Both the position numbers and the translations under genes were made by a program. A DNA stretch of 64,000 nucleotides from Ruegeria arenilitoris (GTDB taxonomy: Bacteria; Pseudomonadota; Alphaproteobacteria; Rhodobacterales; Rhodobacteraceae), in NCBI RefSeq assembly GCF_013030985.1, contig NZ_WPYP01000008.1, positions 225,080 to 289,079 on the forward strand. Reading direction: 5' to 3'. Within the stretch, counting starts at the first letter, position 1; each line of letters opens with the position of its first letter. Below the pieces are notes generated by a model that did not search any database, had not been told where the DNA came from, and saw only the letters and a program-made list of their open reading frames with translations. This document shows positions 27,508 through 36,464 of this stretch, in pieces.

Positions 27508-28803
27508 ATGCGCGACACGCTGACGGGCAGCCGAATCCGGGAAAGGCGTCAGATCGCGGGTCTGCGGCAGGCGGAACTTGCGCGCCAGGTTGGAATTTCA
27601 GCGTCTTATCTAAACCTTATCGAACATAACCGCCGCCGGATTGGCGGTAAGCTGTTGGTCGATATCGCCGGGGCGTTGACTGTGGAGCCGTCGGTGCTGA
27701 CGCAGGGGGTCGAGGCCACGCTGATCTCGGCTCTGCGTGAGGCAGCGGCCGATGCAGTTGGCCAGCAAGCGGAATTGGATGGGCTCGAAGAGTTCGCCGG
27801 GCGGTTCCCCGGATGGGCGGGCGTGTTGGCTCAGATGCACCGCCGGGTCGTATCGCTGGAACGTACGGTGGAAACGTTGTCGGACCGCCTGACCCACGAC
27901 CCGCATCTGGCGGCCTCGATGCACGAGGTTCTGTCGACTGCGGCTGCGATTCGCTCAACCGCTGCGATTCTGGCGGATACGCAGGACATTGAGCCCGAAT
28001 GGCAGGATCGCTTTCACAGCAACCTGCACCAGGATGCCGAGCGGTTGGCCGAAAGCTCCAAGTCGTTGGTGGCATATCTGGACGAAAGCGATTCTGACGG
28101 GGATCACCGTGGCGTGCCGATGGAAGATGTCGAAGCGTTTTTAGAGGCCCGCGGGCACTATTTCCCCGAGGTCGAAGAGGGCGGAGGCGAGGCCGACATA
28201 GACCTGAGCGCTCTGGAGTCGGCGGCTGCAAAGTCCGTGGCCATGGAACTTCTCAAAGTTTATGCCGCAGATGCTCGTGCCTTGCCGCTGAACCAATTGC
28301 AGGCCGCTCTGGCCGAGGCCCCGCTGGACCCGCTGCAACTGGCGGCGCGGTTTTCGGTGAATGTTGCGACGGTGCTGAGGCGGCTGGCGACGTTGCCGGG
28401 CGGGTATCTGGGGCGCCCGACGGGGCTGGTGGTGTGCGATGCCTCCGGCAGTGTCCTATTCAGCAAATCCGTGCCCGGTTTTGCCATGCCGCGCTTTGGT
28501 GAGGCTTGCCCCCTCTGGCCTCTGTTTCAGGCGTTGAACCGGCCATTGGTGCCCATACGCAAACGCATCGTGCAGCTAGGGCGGACAGCCGCCGTGTTTG
28601 ATTGCTTTGCCTACGCTTGGCCGCAGCACATTTCCGGTTTTGATGACGGGCCGGTCTATCGGTCAGTAATGCTGGTGCGGTCGGTCGAGGATGTTGCGCA
28701 GGATGAACAGGCGGTTGCCAGGGTCGGTCCCAGCTGCAGGGTTTGTCCCAGCAGCGATTGCGCGTCTCGCCGCGAACCGTCCATTCTGAGCGAAGGTTTT
28801 TGA
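27508..28803 (+). CDS. ScfR-family XRE transcriptional regulator
   Basis: 431 aa. N-terminal Cro/C1 HTH (residues 6-65: IRERRQIAGLRQAELARQVGISASYLNLIEHNRRRIGG region), a long helical middle part, and a C-terminal region ending with CRVCPSSDCASRREPSI, the conserved Cys cluster of short-chain fatty acyl-responsive regulators (ScfR; PccR, RamB relatives). These bind acyl-CoAs and control acetate, propionate or butyrate assimilation. No metabolic target is adjacent, but the next operon carries a symporter-histidine kinase. Length is a little under the usual 460-480. Confidence 0.85.
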   Translation: MRDTLTGSRIRERRQIAGLRQAELARQVGISASYLNLIEHNRRRIGGKLLVDIAGALTVEPSVLTQGVEATLISALREAAADAVGQQAELDGLEEFAGRFPGWAGVLAQMHRRVVSLERTVETLSDRLTHDPHLAASMHEVLSTAAAIRSTAAILADTQDIEPEWQDRFHSNLHQDAERLAESSKSLVAYLDESDSDGDHRGVPMEDVEAFLEARGHYFPEVEEGGGEADIDLSALESAAAKSVAMELLKVYAADARALPLNQLQAALAEAPLDPLQLAARFSVNVATVLRRLATLPGGYLGRPTGLVVCDASGSVLFSKSVPGFAMPRFGEACPLWPLFQALNRPLVPIRKRIVQLGRTAAVFDCFAYAWPQHISGFDDGPVYRSVMLVRSVEDVAQDEQAVARVGPSCRVCPSSDCASRREPSILSEGF

Positions 28804-28881
28804 CAGTTTCCTGACACTGCGCGTAAGCTGGCGGCGACGGGTCATTCAGTTTATGACCAGTCACGGGGAGGACAAATAATC

Positions 28882-29262
28882 ATGAGCCGCAAGGTTCTGC
28901 TAATCGAGGATGAGCCGAACATCGCCGAGGCCATTCGGTTCCTGCTGACACGCGAAGGTTGGCTGGTGGAAACACACGCCGAAGGCAGCGATGCATTACA
29001 GGTCATTCAGGGCGCAAGCCCGGATCTTGTGATTCTGGACGTTATGCTGCCGGGTAAAAGCGGGATGGAGATTTTACGAGACCTGCGCGACGTGGAAGGT
29101 ATGCAGAGCTTGCCGGTTCTGATGCTGACCGCGCGGGGGCAGTCCCGGGATCGTGAGATGGCTGAAAATGCCGGAGTCAGTCGTTTTATGACCAAGCCGT
29201 TTTCCAATACCGAGATGCTGACTGCTGTGCGGGACCTGCACGCGCAGGCAACGCAGTCATGA
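28882..29262 (+). CDS. Response regulator, receiver domain only
   Basis: 126 aa, single REC domain: EDEPN acidic pocket, phosphoacceptor Asp in VILDVMLPG (about residue 53), Thr in MLTAR and Lys in MTKPFS. No output domain. Its stop overlaps the next start by 4 bp (ATGA); the following genes are a small membrane protein and a symporter-kinase, the probable partner. Ribosome site GGGGAGGAC. Confidence 0.93.
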   Translation: MSRKVLLIEDEPNIAEAIRFLLTREGWLVETHAEGSDALQVIQGASPDLVILDVMLPGKSGMEILRDLRDVEGMQSLPVLMLTARGQSRDREMAENAGVSRFMTKPFSNTEMLTAVRDLHAQATQS

Positions 29263-29573
29263 GTCCGGACGAAGACCGTAAGCCTTCGGGCGTCCGGCCT
29301 TCGCTGTTTCTGGAACGGCAGAGCTATCGCCGCCGCAGATTGTCTGACGCGGCACGGCTGATGCCCTTTCTGGGGGCGGCCTTGCTGGCCATCCCGTTGC
29401 TGTGGTCCGACGGTCAAGGCACGCAGGAGGGCGTGTCTCTGTCTTCAGCGATCTTTTATATCTTCACATGCTGGGCAGTGATGATCGTGGCCAGCCTGGT
29501 GTTTGGATTTGCCGCCAGACGCATGGCAGGCCATGACGAATCCGAACCCGAGACGGACCGATGGCAACGCTGA
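29259..29573 (+). CDS. Small membrane protein in the kinase operon
   Basis: 104 aa, two transmembrane segments (LMPFLGAALLAIPLLW and AIFYIFTCWAVMIVASLVFGFAA) with a basic N-terminus rich in Arg (RQSYRRRRLSDAARL). Overlaps the receiver gene upstream by 4 bp and the kinase gene downstream by 13 bp. This three-gene order is typical of roseobacter CbrA-like kinase loci. It may be an accessory of the symporter domain; no family name known to me. Confidence 0.8.
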   Translation: MSPDEDRKPSGVRPSLFLERQSYRRRRLSDAARLMPFLGAALLAIPLLWSDGQGTQEGVSLSSAIFYIFTCWAVMIVASLVFGFAARRMAGHDESEPETDRWQR

Positions 29574-32239
29574 ACATTCTGATTCTGGTTTGCCTGGGCT
29601 ATGTGGTGCTGTTGTTCGGCGTCGCCTTCGCCGCCGACAGGATGGCTGCCGCCGGGCGGGGGGCATGGCTGCGGTCGCCGCTGGTTTACACGCTGTCGCT
29701 GTCGATCTACTGCACCGCCTGGACGTTTTACGGTGCCGTCGGAAACGCCGCGCGGTCGGGGCTGGAGTTTGTCACGATCTACCTCGGGCCTACGCTGGTT
29801 ATGATCAGCTGGTGGTGGGGGCTGCGCAAACTGGTGCGGGTCGGGCGCAGCCAGCGGGTGACGTCGATTGCCGACCTGATCTCATCCCGGTACGGCAAAT
29901 CCAACACGCTGGCGATCTGCGTGACCATACTGGCAGTGCTGGGCGGCACGCCCTATATCGCGCTGCAGCTGCAATCCATTACCTTGTCATTTTCGATTTT
30001 TGCCGAGGCCGATCCCACGGGCCTTTATCGCGAAGGTTCCAGCGTGTTCTGGGTGGCGACGGGGTTGGCCGTGTTCGCGATCCTGTTCGGCACGCGCAAT
30101 CTGGACGTCAACGAACGCCACCACGGGGTTGTCACCGCCATCGCGCTGGAATCGGTGGTCAAACTGTTCGCCCTGCTTGCGGTCGGGGCCTTTGTGGTTT
30201 GGGGCATCGCAGGTGGTGTCGGGCCGATGATGGACCGCATCGACGCGTCCGAGATCGGCCAATGGAACGTGGACGCCGGACGCTGGACCACTTTCATCTT
30301 TTTGTCCGCCGCAGCCTTTGTCTGCCTGCCGCGCATGTTTCAGGTCATGGTGGTCGAGAACGCGGATGAGGGCCATCTGAGAACGGCCGCATGGGCATTC
30401 CCGCTGTACCTGCTGCTGATGAGCCTCTTTGTGGTGCCCATCGCTGTTGTCGGTCTGGACCTGATGCCCGAAGGCTCGAACCCTGACCTGTTCGTGCTGA
30501 CTGTGCCGCTGTCTCAGGGCAATGACTGGCTGGCGATGCTGTCTTTTATAGGGGGGTTTTCATCGGCCACGTCCATGGTCATCGTTACCGCGATGGCGCT
30601 GTCGACAATGGTGTCGAACCACGTGGTCATGCCGATCTGGCTGAGCACGCAGGAAGGCTCCGGTTCCGTATCCGGCGACGTCAGGAACGTGGTGCTGTTG
30701 GCGCGGCGGGTGTCAATCGCGGTAATCATGGCGCTGGGTTACTATTACTATCGCTTGTCCGGGGGCGGGGCCGCCCTGGCCTCGATCGGGTTTATTGCCT
30801 TTGCCGGGGTTTCCCAGATTTTGCCCGCTCTGGTCGGTGGCCTGTTCTGGCGCGGGGCAACGCGGACCGGTGCCTTGGCGGGGCTGACAGTAGGGTTCCT
30901 GCTGTGGGTCTACACCTTGCTTCTACCGGGGATGGACGGGGTGTTGATGCCCGAAACGGTATTGCAAAACGGCCCGTTCGGTCTGGGGTGGCTGCGCCCG
31001 CAGGCCCTGTTCGGGATCGAAGGGATGGACCCGATTGTACATACCGTGATGTGGTCGCTGTCCCTCAACACTATCGCGTTCTGCATCGCCTCGCTGCTGA
31101 GTTTCCCCAGCCCGCTGGAGCGCCTGCAGGGCGCCCAATTCGTCAACGTCTATGATCACTCTGTCGCGCCCCGCGGTTGGTCCGGCTCGGTTGCGCAGAG
31201 CGAAGATCTGATGATCATGACCCAGCGAATACTGGGTGCAGGCCCCGCGCAGGAGTTTTTTCAGGCCGAAGCGGAACAGCAGGGCGGGCGTTCCAGCCTG
31301 CCGGAACCGACCCCCGCGTTTCTGGAACGGCTTGAGCGCGAGCTGAGCGGCTCTGTCGGGGCAGCCACGGCCCACGCGATGATTGGTCAGATCGTCGGCG
31401 GCTCGTCCGTGTCGGTCGAGGACCTTCTGGCCGTGGCCGATGAATCCGCACAGTTGCTGGAGTACTCCAGCCAGCTAGAGGTAAAATCCGCCGAATTGAC
31501 CCGTACCGCGCGGCAATTGCGGGAGGCGAATGCCAAACTCACGCAAATCTCGGAACAGAAGGACAGCTTCCTTAGCCAGGTTAGTCACGAGCTGCGCACG
31601 CCGATGACCTCGATCCGCGCGTTTTCCGAGATCATGCGCGACACCGAGGGTCTGAGTGGGGAAGAACAGACGCGCTATGCGGCGATCATCCACGACGAAG
31701 CCCTGCGCCTGACCCGCTTGTTGGACGATCTTCTGGACCTGAGCGTGTTGGAAAGTGGGCGGGTCAACCTGAATGTCGGTGACGACACGCTGCGCTCGGT
31801 GCTGGACCGGGCCGTGTCCAGCGCACTGGCCGGGTCCAGCCGGGCGCTGACGGTGCGTCGCTCGAAAACGGCTGAACGTATCCCGCTGCAAACCGATCTG
31901 GATCGGCTGGGGCAGGTCTTTATCAACCTGATTTCCAACGCAAAAAAATATTGTGACGCCGATGAGCCTGTGCTGACGATCTCGGCCCATGATGTCGGCG
32001 GGCAGGTGGTGATTGATTTCGCCGACAATGGTAGTGGCATCCCGCCCGAGGCCCGCTCGATGGTATTCGAGAAATTTGCCCGCGTGGGCGTCGACAAGGC
32101 TGGCGGCGCAGGGCTGGGCCTGGCGATCTGCCGCGAGATCATGCAGCGCCTGGGGGGCGAGATCACCTATCTGCCGGGGCAGGGCGGCGCGGCGTTCCGT
32201 GTCAGGCTGCCGATGGCCTACCAACAGGCGGCGCAGTGA
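29561..32239 (+). CDS. Sodium/solute symporter-histidine kinase
   Basis: 892 aa. Residues 1-530 form a 12-13 helix SSS (sodium:solute symporter) domain, e.g. YLGPTLVMISWWWGL and GGFSSATSMVIVTAMALSTMVSNH; residues about 640-890 are a histidine kinase with H box FLSQVSHELRTPMTSIR, N box FINLISNAKKY, G1 DNGSGIP, G2 GLGLAI. It resembles CbrA/CrbS-type sensors that couple solute passage or sensing (acetate, histidine, other substrates) to phosphorylation. The receiver protein at 28882 is the obvious partner. The solute is unknown. Confidence 0.93.
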   Translation: MATLNILILVCLGYVVLLFGVAFAADRMAAAGRGAWLRSPLVYTLSLSIYCTAWTFYGAVGNAARSGLEFVTIYLGPTLVMISWWWGLRKLVRVGRSQRVTSIADLISSRYGKSNTLAICVTILAVLGGTPYIALQLQSITLSFSIFAEADPTGLYREGSSVFWVATGLAVFAILFGTRNLDVNERHHGVVTAIALESVVKLFALLAVGAFVVWGIAGGVGPMMDRIDASEIGQWNVDAGRWTTFIFLSAAAFVCLPRMFQVMVVENADEGHLRTAAWAFPLYLLLMSLFVVPIAVVGLDLMPEGSNPDLFVLTVPLSQGNDWLAMLSFIGGFSSATSMVIVTAMALSTMVSNHVVMPIWLSTQEGSGSVSGDVRNVVLLARRVSIAVIMALGYYYYRLSGGGAALASIGFIAFAGVSQILPALVGGLFWRGATRTGALAGLTVGFLLWVYTLLLPGMDGVLMPETVLQNGPFGLGWLRPQALFGIEGMDPIVHTVMWSLSLNTIAFCIASLLSFPSPLERLQGAQFVNVYDHSVAPRGWSGSVAQSEDLMIMTQRILGAGPAQEFFQAEAEQQGGRSSLPEPTPAFLERLERELSGSVGAATAHAMIGQIVGGSSVSVEDLLAVADESAQLLEYSSQLEVKSAELTRTARQLREANAKLTQISEQKDSFLSQVSHELRTPMTSIRAFSEIMRDTEGLSGEEQTRYAAIIHDEALRLTRLLDDLLDLSVLESGRVNLNVGDDTLRSVLDRAVSSALAGSSRALTVRRSKTAERIPLQTDLDRLGQVFINLISNAKKYCDADEPVLTISAHDVGGQVVIDFADNGSGIPPEARSMVFEKFARVGVDKAGGAGLGLAICREIMQRLGGEITYLPGQGGAAFRVRLPMAYQQAAQ

Positions 32240-32240
32240 C

Positions 32241-32260
32241 ACGAATGTAAAGACATTCGT
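32241..32260. repeat. Perfect inverted repeat after the kinase gene
   Basis: ACGAATGT-AAAG-ACATTCGT, 8-bp arms, starting 2 bp after the kinase stop. No T-run follows. It lies 57 bp upstream of the FliM-like gene and could be an operator or a small RNA hairpin. Confidence 0.6.
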
Positions 32261-32316
32261 AACCTGAACCGGGTTAGACCGAAGGTCAGAGACAACAACC
32301 AACAGCGGTTACGGGC

Positions 32317-33423
32317 ATGACGCAGACGGTCAGCGCAGCTTTGGCGCGCAAGCTTTCAGTGGGGCAGGAAGAACAAGGCGACAAGCCGCGTTCGATCCTG
32401 CGGGCGCTGCGGCTGGCTTTTGCCCGCGCCGCCGGAGAGCGGTTGCAGCTGCCCATGGTCGTTATCGGCGCGAAGCAATCCTATCGAACTCCGGACGTCT
32501 TGGCGGATCAGGTCGGGGAAGACTGGCTGCTGTTGCAGTTTGTGACCGACGACGGGGCGTCGGCAGCCATCTGCATGGATCTGGGGGCGGTTTCGGCCAT
32601 CGTTCAGGTGCAAACCATTGGCGAGGTGTTGGCGGACGAGCCCTCACCCCGTGCGTTTACCCATACCGACGGGGCAATGGTGGCGCCATTGGTCGAAGAC
32701 GCGCTGGTGCGAGCGGTCGATCTGGTGGAGGCACCGGGGGATCAATCCAGCTTGTCGGGTTTTGAATTTACCGCCCGGTTTGCCGATTTGCGCACGTTTT
32801 CTCTGGCCATGGTCGAAGACACGTATCGGGTGTTTGACCTGACCGTGGAACTGGGCGGCGGTCTGCGGCAAGGACAGATTTCCGTGTTCCTGCCGGACCC
32901 GTCTGCCGAGGATGCAGACGAGGTCACGCAAGAGGACACCGGCCCAAATCTTGAACAGGCATCGGGGGTGTTGCGGGCCGAGCTGAATACGGTGATCTGC
33001 CGTATGTCGCTGCCTCTGGCGTCTCTTTCTCAGCTCAAAGTGGGGGAGGTTTTACCTCTGACGGGGTCGCGCCTGGACCGGGCAGAGGTTCTTACGATTG
33101 ACCGAACCCGCGCTGCGGTTGGCCGATTGGGGCAATGTGGAGGGATGCGCGCCGTGCGTCTGAATGAATACGCGCCGCTGACGGCGCTGACCCAATCCGA
33201 AGCTGCGGAGTTTCTCGACGCCCGCGCGACGGCAACGTCGCAACCTGAGATGGACAAGACCACGCGGACGGATACATCGCAGATGCCGGTCGCCTTCTAT
33301 CCAGGAGCATCAAGCGACATCGGGCCCAACCTGAATTTCGCCGATTCAGATCAGATGGTGGCTGAGATTTCGCAATTAGCCGGTTTGAAGCTATCAGACA
33401 CAGATCCAGGTAACCTGAGTTAA
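32317..33423 (+). CDS. FliM/FliN (SpoA) C-terminal domain protein
   Basis: 368 aa. N-terminal half resembles a FliM middle domain (RALRLAFARAAGERLQLP, LVEDALVRAVDLV) and the C-terminal part carries a SpoA/FliN-like domain (ELNTVICRMSLPLASLSQLKVGEVLPLTGSRLDRAEVL, about residues 220-275). It is not a full FliM; the N-terminal CheY-binding motif (LSQxEIDAL) is absent. Rhodobacteraceae encode such proteins away from or beside motility genes. A flagellar switch or regulatory role is inferred only. Tail to tail with the sulfur operon with 1 bp between stops. Confidence 0.8.
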   Translation: MTQTVSAALARKLSVGQEEQGDKPRSILRALRLAFARAAGERLQLPMVVIGAKQSYRTPDVLADQVGEDWLLLQFVTDDGASAAICMDLGAVSAIVQVQTIGEVLADEPSPRAFTHTDGAMVAPLVEDALVRAVDLVEAPGDQSSLSGFEFTARFADLRTFSLAMVEDTYRVFDLTVELGGGLRQGQISVFLPDPSAEDADEVTQEDTGPNLEQASGVLRAELNTVICRMSLPLASLSQLKVGEVLPLTGSRLDRAEVLTIDRTRAAVGRLGQCGGMRAVRLNEYAPLTALTQSEAAEFLDARATATSQPEMDKTTRTDTSQMPVAFYPGASSDIGPNLNFADSDQMVAEISQLAGLKLSDTDPGNLS

Positions 33424-33424
33424 A

Positions 33425-33856
33425 TCAGTCGGCAGCACCGCGAATCTGATCAAGGGCCGGGCGCAGGTTTTCCAGCGCGTAACCTGCTTTGGTGGTGGCA
33501 TCCAGAATGTCGTCCGTGCTCATCCGGTCGCATTGGCCCAGCGCCCAAACCACAGAACAGCGCGTACCCGAGGCGCAATAGGCCAGAACCGGCCCGGTGC
33601 AGCTTTCGGCCAGCTCGCGTTGCAGGGCCACATTCTCGGGCGTCATGGTCTGGTGCGTCAGCTCCAGAACCTCGTATTCCAGCCCTGCCGCGCGCACTGC
33701 TTCACCGATTGCATCCGATTGCATGTTGGCCGGAACCTCGACATTGGGCCGGTTGCAGATCACTTTGACAAAACCGGCCTCGGCAATGGCTGGGATGTCC
33801 TCGACCGTGATTTGCGGTGAGACGGCATAGCGGGGGGTAATCGGGCGAATCTCCAT
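33425..33856 (-). CDS. DUF442 (Blh/TIGR01244) sulfurtransferase-like protein
   Basis: 143 aa. Tyrosine-phosphatase-fold sulfur transferase. Its active loop YCASGTRC has the C-x4-R pattern of TIGR01244/DUF442 proteins, and IRPITPRYAVSPQITVEDIPAIAEAGF is the family N-terminus. In BigR/SqrR regulons a DUF442 domain is fused to or encoded with an MBL persulfide dioxygenase. It is the last gene of the four-gene operon starting at 35614. Confidence 0.88.
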   Translation of the reverse strand: MEIRPITPRYAVSPQITVEDIPAIAEAGFVKVICNRPNVEVPANMQSDAIGEAVRAAGLEYEVLELTHQTMTPENVALQRELAESCTGPVLAYCASGTRCSVVWALGQCDRMSTDDILDATTKAGYALENLRPALDQIRGAAD

Positions 33857-33865
33857 GGCAATTGA

Positions 33866-34297
33866 TTAGGCCGCCTTTGCGACTCTGTCCAGTTGCGCGC
33901 CCAATGCCGGTGCCGCGTACATTCCCGCGATCATGGACAGCAGAAAGACAATCCCGCCAATCCCACCATAGCTGAGCGAGGCAAGGGCGGGCCCGGGGCA
34001 CAACCCGGCCAGCGCCCAGCCCATCCCAAACAGCACCGAACCCAGGATCAGACGGCGGTCCAGCTCGGGTGTGGCCGGTTTCGGAAACTGGCCACCAGTC
34101 AGGGGGCGTCGATGGGCCGTCAATCGCCAGGCAATCAGCATGGGCAGGATCGCTCCGCCCATTACGAAGGCAAGTGTTGGGTCCCATTGCCCGAAAAAAT
34201 CCAGCCAGTCTTGCACCTTGGTGGTGTTGGTCATACCGGACAGCAGCAGGCCCGCGCCGAACAGACCACCCGCGAGAAGAGAAACAAGCGCACGCAT
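33866..34297 (-). CDS. YeeE/YedE-type membrane transporter (half), second
   Basis: 143 aa, about four transmembrane helices. The motif GLCPGPALAS (conserved Cys in CPG) marks the YeeE/YedE (DUF395/DUF6691) family, proposed carriers of thiosulfate or other sulfur compounds. The ATG 34297 overlaps the preceding YeeE stop by one base (TGATG). The longer frame to 34426 would run within that gene. The two half-proteins probably form one heterodimeric transporter. Confidence 0.88.
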   Translation of the reverse strand: MRALVSLLAGGLFGAGLLLSGMTNTTKVQDWLDFFGQWDPTLAFVMGGAILPMLIAWRLTAHRRPLTGGQFPKPATPELDRRLILGSVLFGMGWALAGLCPGPALASLSYGGIGGIVFLLSMIAGMYAAPALGAQLDRVAKAA

Positions 34298-34719
34298 CAG
34301 ATCACCCCCAAGACATGGCGAAACAAGGTGATCGTCACAACTCCGGCCCCGATGTAGATCAGGGTGGCAACAATGCCGCGCAGCGAAAACCGCGAAATCC
34401 CGCAGACACCGTGACCGGACGTGCAACCGTTAGCGATGCGTGTGCCGGCGCCCACCAGCAACCCGGCGATGATCACCACGGCGATATTGCTGGTCAGATG
34501 TGTCTCGGGTGCCGGAGAGAGCAGGGGCCGCAACAACAGGGGCATCCCGATCACGCCTGCCAGAAAGCTCAGCCGTTCCAGCGACCGGTCGCTGTTATCG
34601 ACCAGCCCGCCCAGAATGCCGCTAGCCCCCATGATGCGGCCGTTGCCCAACAGGTAAACGGCGGCGCCGAGCCCAATCAGAAGGCCTCCGCCAAGGCCCC
34701 ATATCCAGTCCATTTGCAT
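34297..34719 (-). CDS. YeeE/YedE-type membrane transporter (half), first
   Basis: 140 aa with four predicted helices. It contains NGCTSGHGVCGISR, the two-Cys YeeE signature. Paired with the following gene and flanked by an MBL hydrolase and a DUF442 protein, an arrangement found in sulfide/persulfide detoxification operons under BigR/SqrR control. Confidence 0.9.
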   Translation of the reverse strand: MQMDWIWGLGGGLLIGLGAAVYLLGNGRIMGASGILGGLVDNSDRSLERLSFLAGVIGMPLLLRPLLSPAPETHLTSNIAVVIIAGLLVGAGTRIANGCTSGHGVCGISRFSLRGIVATLIYIGAGVVTITLFRHVLGVI

Positions 34720-34750
34720 TTTGTATCCTTTACCGTTCGCGGCCAGAAAT

Positions 34751-35614
34751 TCAGAGTTTGTTCAGGGGAAGCTTCAGAAACACGTCGCCGTGTTCATCGG
34801 CCGGAGGCATCTGCCCCGCGCGCATATTGACTTGCAGGGACGGCAGGATCAGGCGCGGCATGGCCAGCGTTGCATCTCGGGCGTCGCGCATCTCGACGAA
34901 TTCTTCGATCGAACGGCCTTGGCCGATGTGAACATTCAGCGCCTTCTGCTCGCCAACAGTCGTTTCCCAGGCATAATCATCGCGCCCCGGTGCTTTGTAA
35001 TCGTGGCCGACAAAAACCCGCGTCTCATCCGGGAGCGAAAGGATTTTCTGGATCGAGTCATACAGCATTGCAGAGGACCCGCCCGGAAAGTCGCAGCGCG
35101 CCGTGCCGTAGTCCGGCATGAAGAGGGTATCGCCGACAAAAGCCGCATCGCCGATCACATAGGTCAGGCAGGCCGGCGTATGCCCGGGCGTATGCAGCAC
35201 GTCACCGCGCATCTGACCGACGTGGAAACTGTCACCTTCCCGAAAGAGGGCGTCGAATTGGCTGCCGTCGCGCTGAAACTCTGTGCCTTCGTTGAAGATT
35301 TTGCCGAAGGTTTCCTGAATGGTGACAATTTGATCACCGATGCCGATTTTGCCGCCCAATTCCCGCTGTAAATAGGGTGCCGCTGACAGATGATCGGCGT
35401 GGACGTGGCTTTCCAGAATCCAGTCGACGTGCAGATCATTCTTTCGCACATGGTCGATGATCTGATCGGCAGAGCGCGTGCTGGTGCGACCCGAAGCGTG
35501 ATCGAAGTCCAGAACGCTGTCGATGACCGCACAGGCAAGTCCTTCGGGCTCCTGCGCCAGATAGGAAACCGTAAAGGTCTCGGGATCAAAAAACGCTTTC
35601 ACAATGGGTGTCAT
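34751..35614 (-). CDS. MBL-fold hydrolase, probable persulfide dioxygenase
   Basis: 287 aa. Metallo-beta-lactamase fold with the metal-binding HVHADHL motif, LHTPGHTPACLTYVIG, GDTLFMPDYGTARCDFPGG and VFVGHDY. These match ETHE1/Blh-type persulfide dioxygenases, which oxidise glutathione persulfide to sulfite. A longer frame begins at 35638, but GGAGGGCCAC precedes ATG 35614 and fits better. First gene of the operon; the inverted repeat region 35641-35680 lies just upstream. Confidence 0.88.
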   Translation of the reverse strand: MTPIVKAFFDPETFTVSYLAQEPEGLACAVIDSVLDFDHASGRTSTRSADQIIDHVRKNDLHVDWILESHVHADHLSAAPYLQRELGGKIGIGDQIVTIQETFGKIFNEGTEFQRDGSQFDALFREGDSFHVGQMRGDVLHTPGHTPACLTYVIGDAAFVGDTLFMPDYGTARCDFPGGSSAMLYDSIQKILSLPDETRVFVGHDYKAPGRDDYAWETTVGEQKALNVHIGQGRSIEEFVEMRDARDATLAMPRLILPSLQVNMRAGQMPPADEHGDVFLKLPLNKL

Positions 35615-35640
35615 GTGGCCCTCCACCAGTGTCGCCATGT

Positions 35641-35680
35641 CATATATTAATTACGGAATATGTCATAATCAACATGCATA
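35641..35680 (-). promoter_or_regulatory. Candidate SqrR/BigR operator of the sulfur operon
   Basis: AT-rich segment with CATAT (35641-35645) and ATATG (35658-35662) in inverted orientation and CATGCATA (35673-35680), whose reverse complement TATGCATG also occurs upstream of the SqrR-like gene (20159-20166). Position directly before the MBL gene suits a repressor site. Confidence 0.4.
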
Positions 35681-35858
35681 ATTTGATACTGGTCAAGGCA
35701 AAGGAGTCTCATTATGAGTAAAGTTTAGTCAATTCGCTTTTGGACAACCGGAACGGCAGGGCCGACAGGCGGATTCCCGCGCGATTCTCGGGTAATCTGG
35801 GCGGGTCTTAAAATGGTCACATATATCGGAGTAAATTAAGACATTTGGGAGGATGGAA

Positions 35859-36074
35859 ATGTCATCAATCAATTTATACTCAGAAGCTGAACAACTTGAA
35901 GAAAAGCTCAACGGCGCGTGCCTGGATACACGGCTTGCCCTTCAGCCAAGTGTGACCAAAGTGATCGAACGGATGCGTCAGGAGGGTATGCACATACCGT
36001 CGCGTCTGCGGCAACTGGATGCGGCCCTGTGCGAAGATGCCATGGAAGCGCGGTTTGATAATCTGCCGGTTTAG
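35859..36074 (+). CDS. Small conserved hypothetical protein
   Basis: 71 aa from the ATG at 35859, selected because GGGAGG lies 6 bp upstream; the ATG at 35853 sits directly against the ribosome site. Helical and acidic, with SEAEQLEEKLNGACLDTRLALQPSV and IPSRLRQLDAALCEDAMEARFDNLPV. No family known to me; gene size and codon use are backbone-like. Divergent from the sulfur operon. Confidence 0.7.
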   Translation: MSSINLYSEAEQLEEKLNGACLDTRLALQPSVTKVIERMRQEGMHIPSRLRQLDAALCEDAMEARFDNLPV

Positions 36075-36083
36075 GCTTGCAGG

Positions 36084-36302
36084 TTAGCCAAAGGAAATCC
36101 CCAAGATTACCACCATCAAGCCAATCACCGACAGAAACAACGAAGCCAGATTCCACGGCAGAACACCCTGAACAACGGCGCGCAATTCTTCGTCCGACAG
36201 GCCGGATTTGCGCGCCTTCATCACGTGCGCAATACACCAGATCAGGCCCACCAGCCCGGCAAGCGACAGGGCGGCACCGCCCCAGGTGATGAATTCGAAC
36301 AT
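36084..36302 (-). CDS. Small two-helix membrane protein
   Basis: 72 aa. Two transmembrane helices (GGAALSLAGLVGLIWCIAHVM and NLASLFLSVIGLMVVILGISFG) separated by a charged loop KARKSGLSDEELRAVVQG. The longer frame to 36806 would cover gapR in antisense and is rejected. Short Rhodobacteraceae membrane proteins of this form are common. Function unknown. Confidence 0.75.
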   Translation of the reverse strand: MFEFITWGGAALSLAGLVGLIWCIAHVMKARKSGLSDEELRAVVQGVLPWNLASLFLSVIGLMVVILGISFG

Positions 36303-36464
36303 GGTTCCCCACATGTGCTTGTCACGTTCCTCTGCGCTTAACCGAGAACCCCCGCGCGCACAAGCCTGCCAGCGATTGGGCGCTTGCGGCGCGGGCGGCG
36401 GCAATGTATCCGGCATATTGCCCGCTGCCAAAGCAACAGAAATTACCCTCTGGGAGAGACGTAA

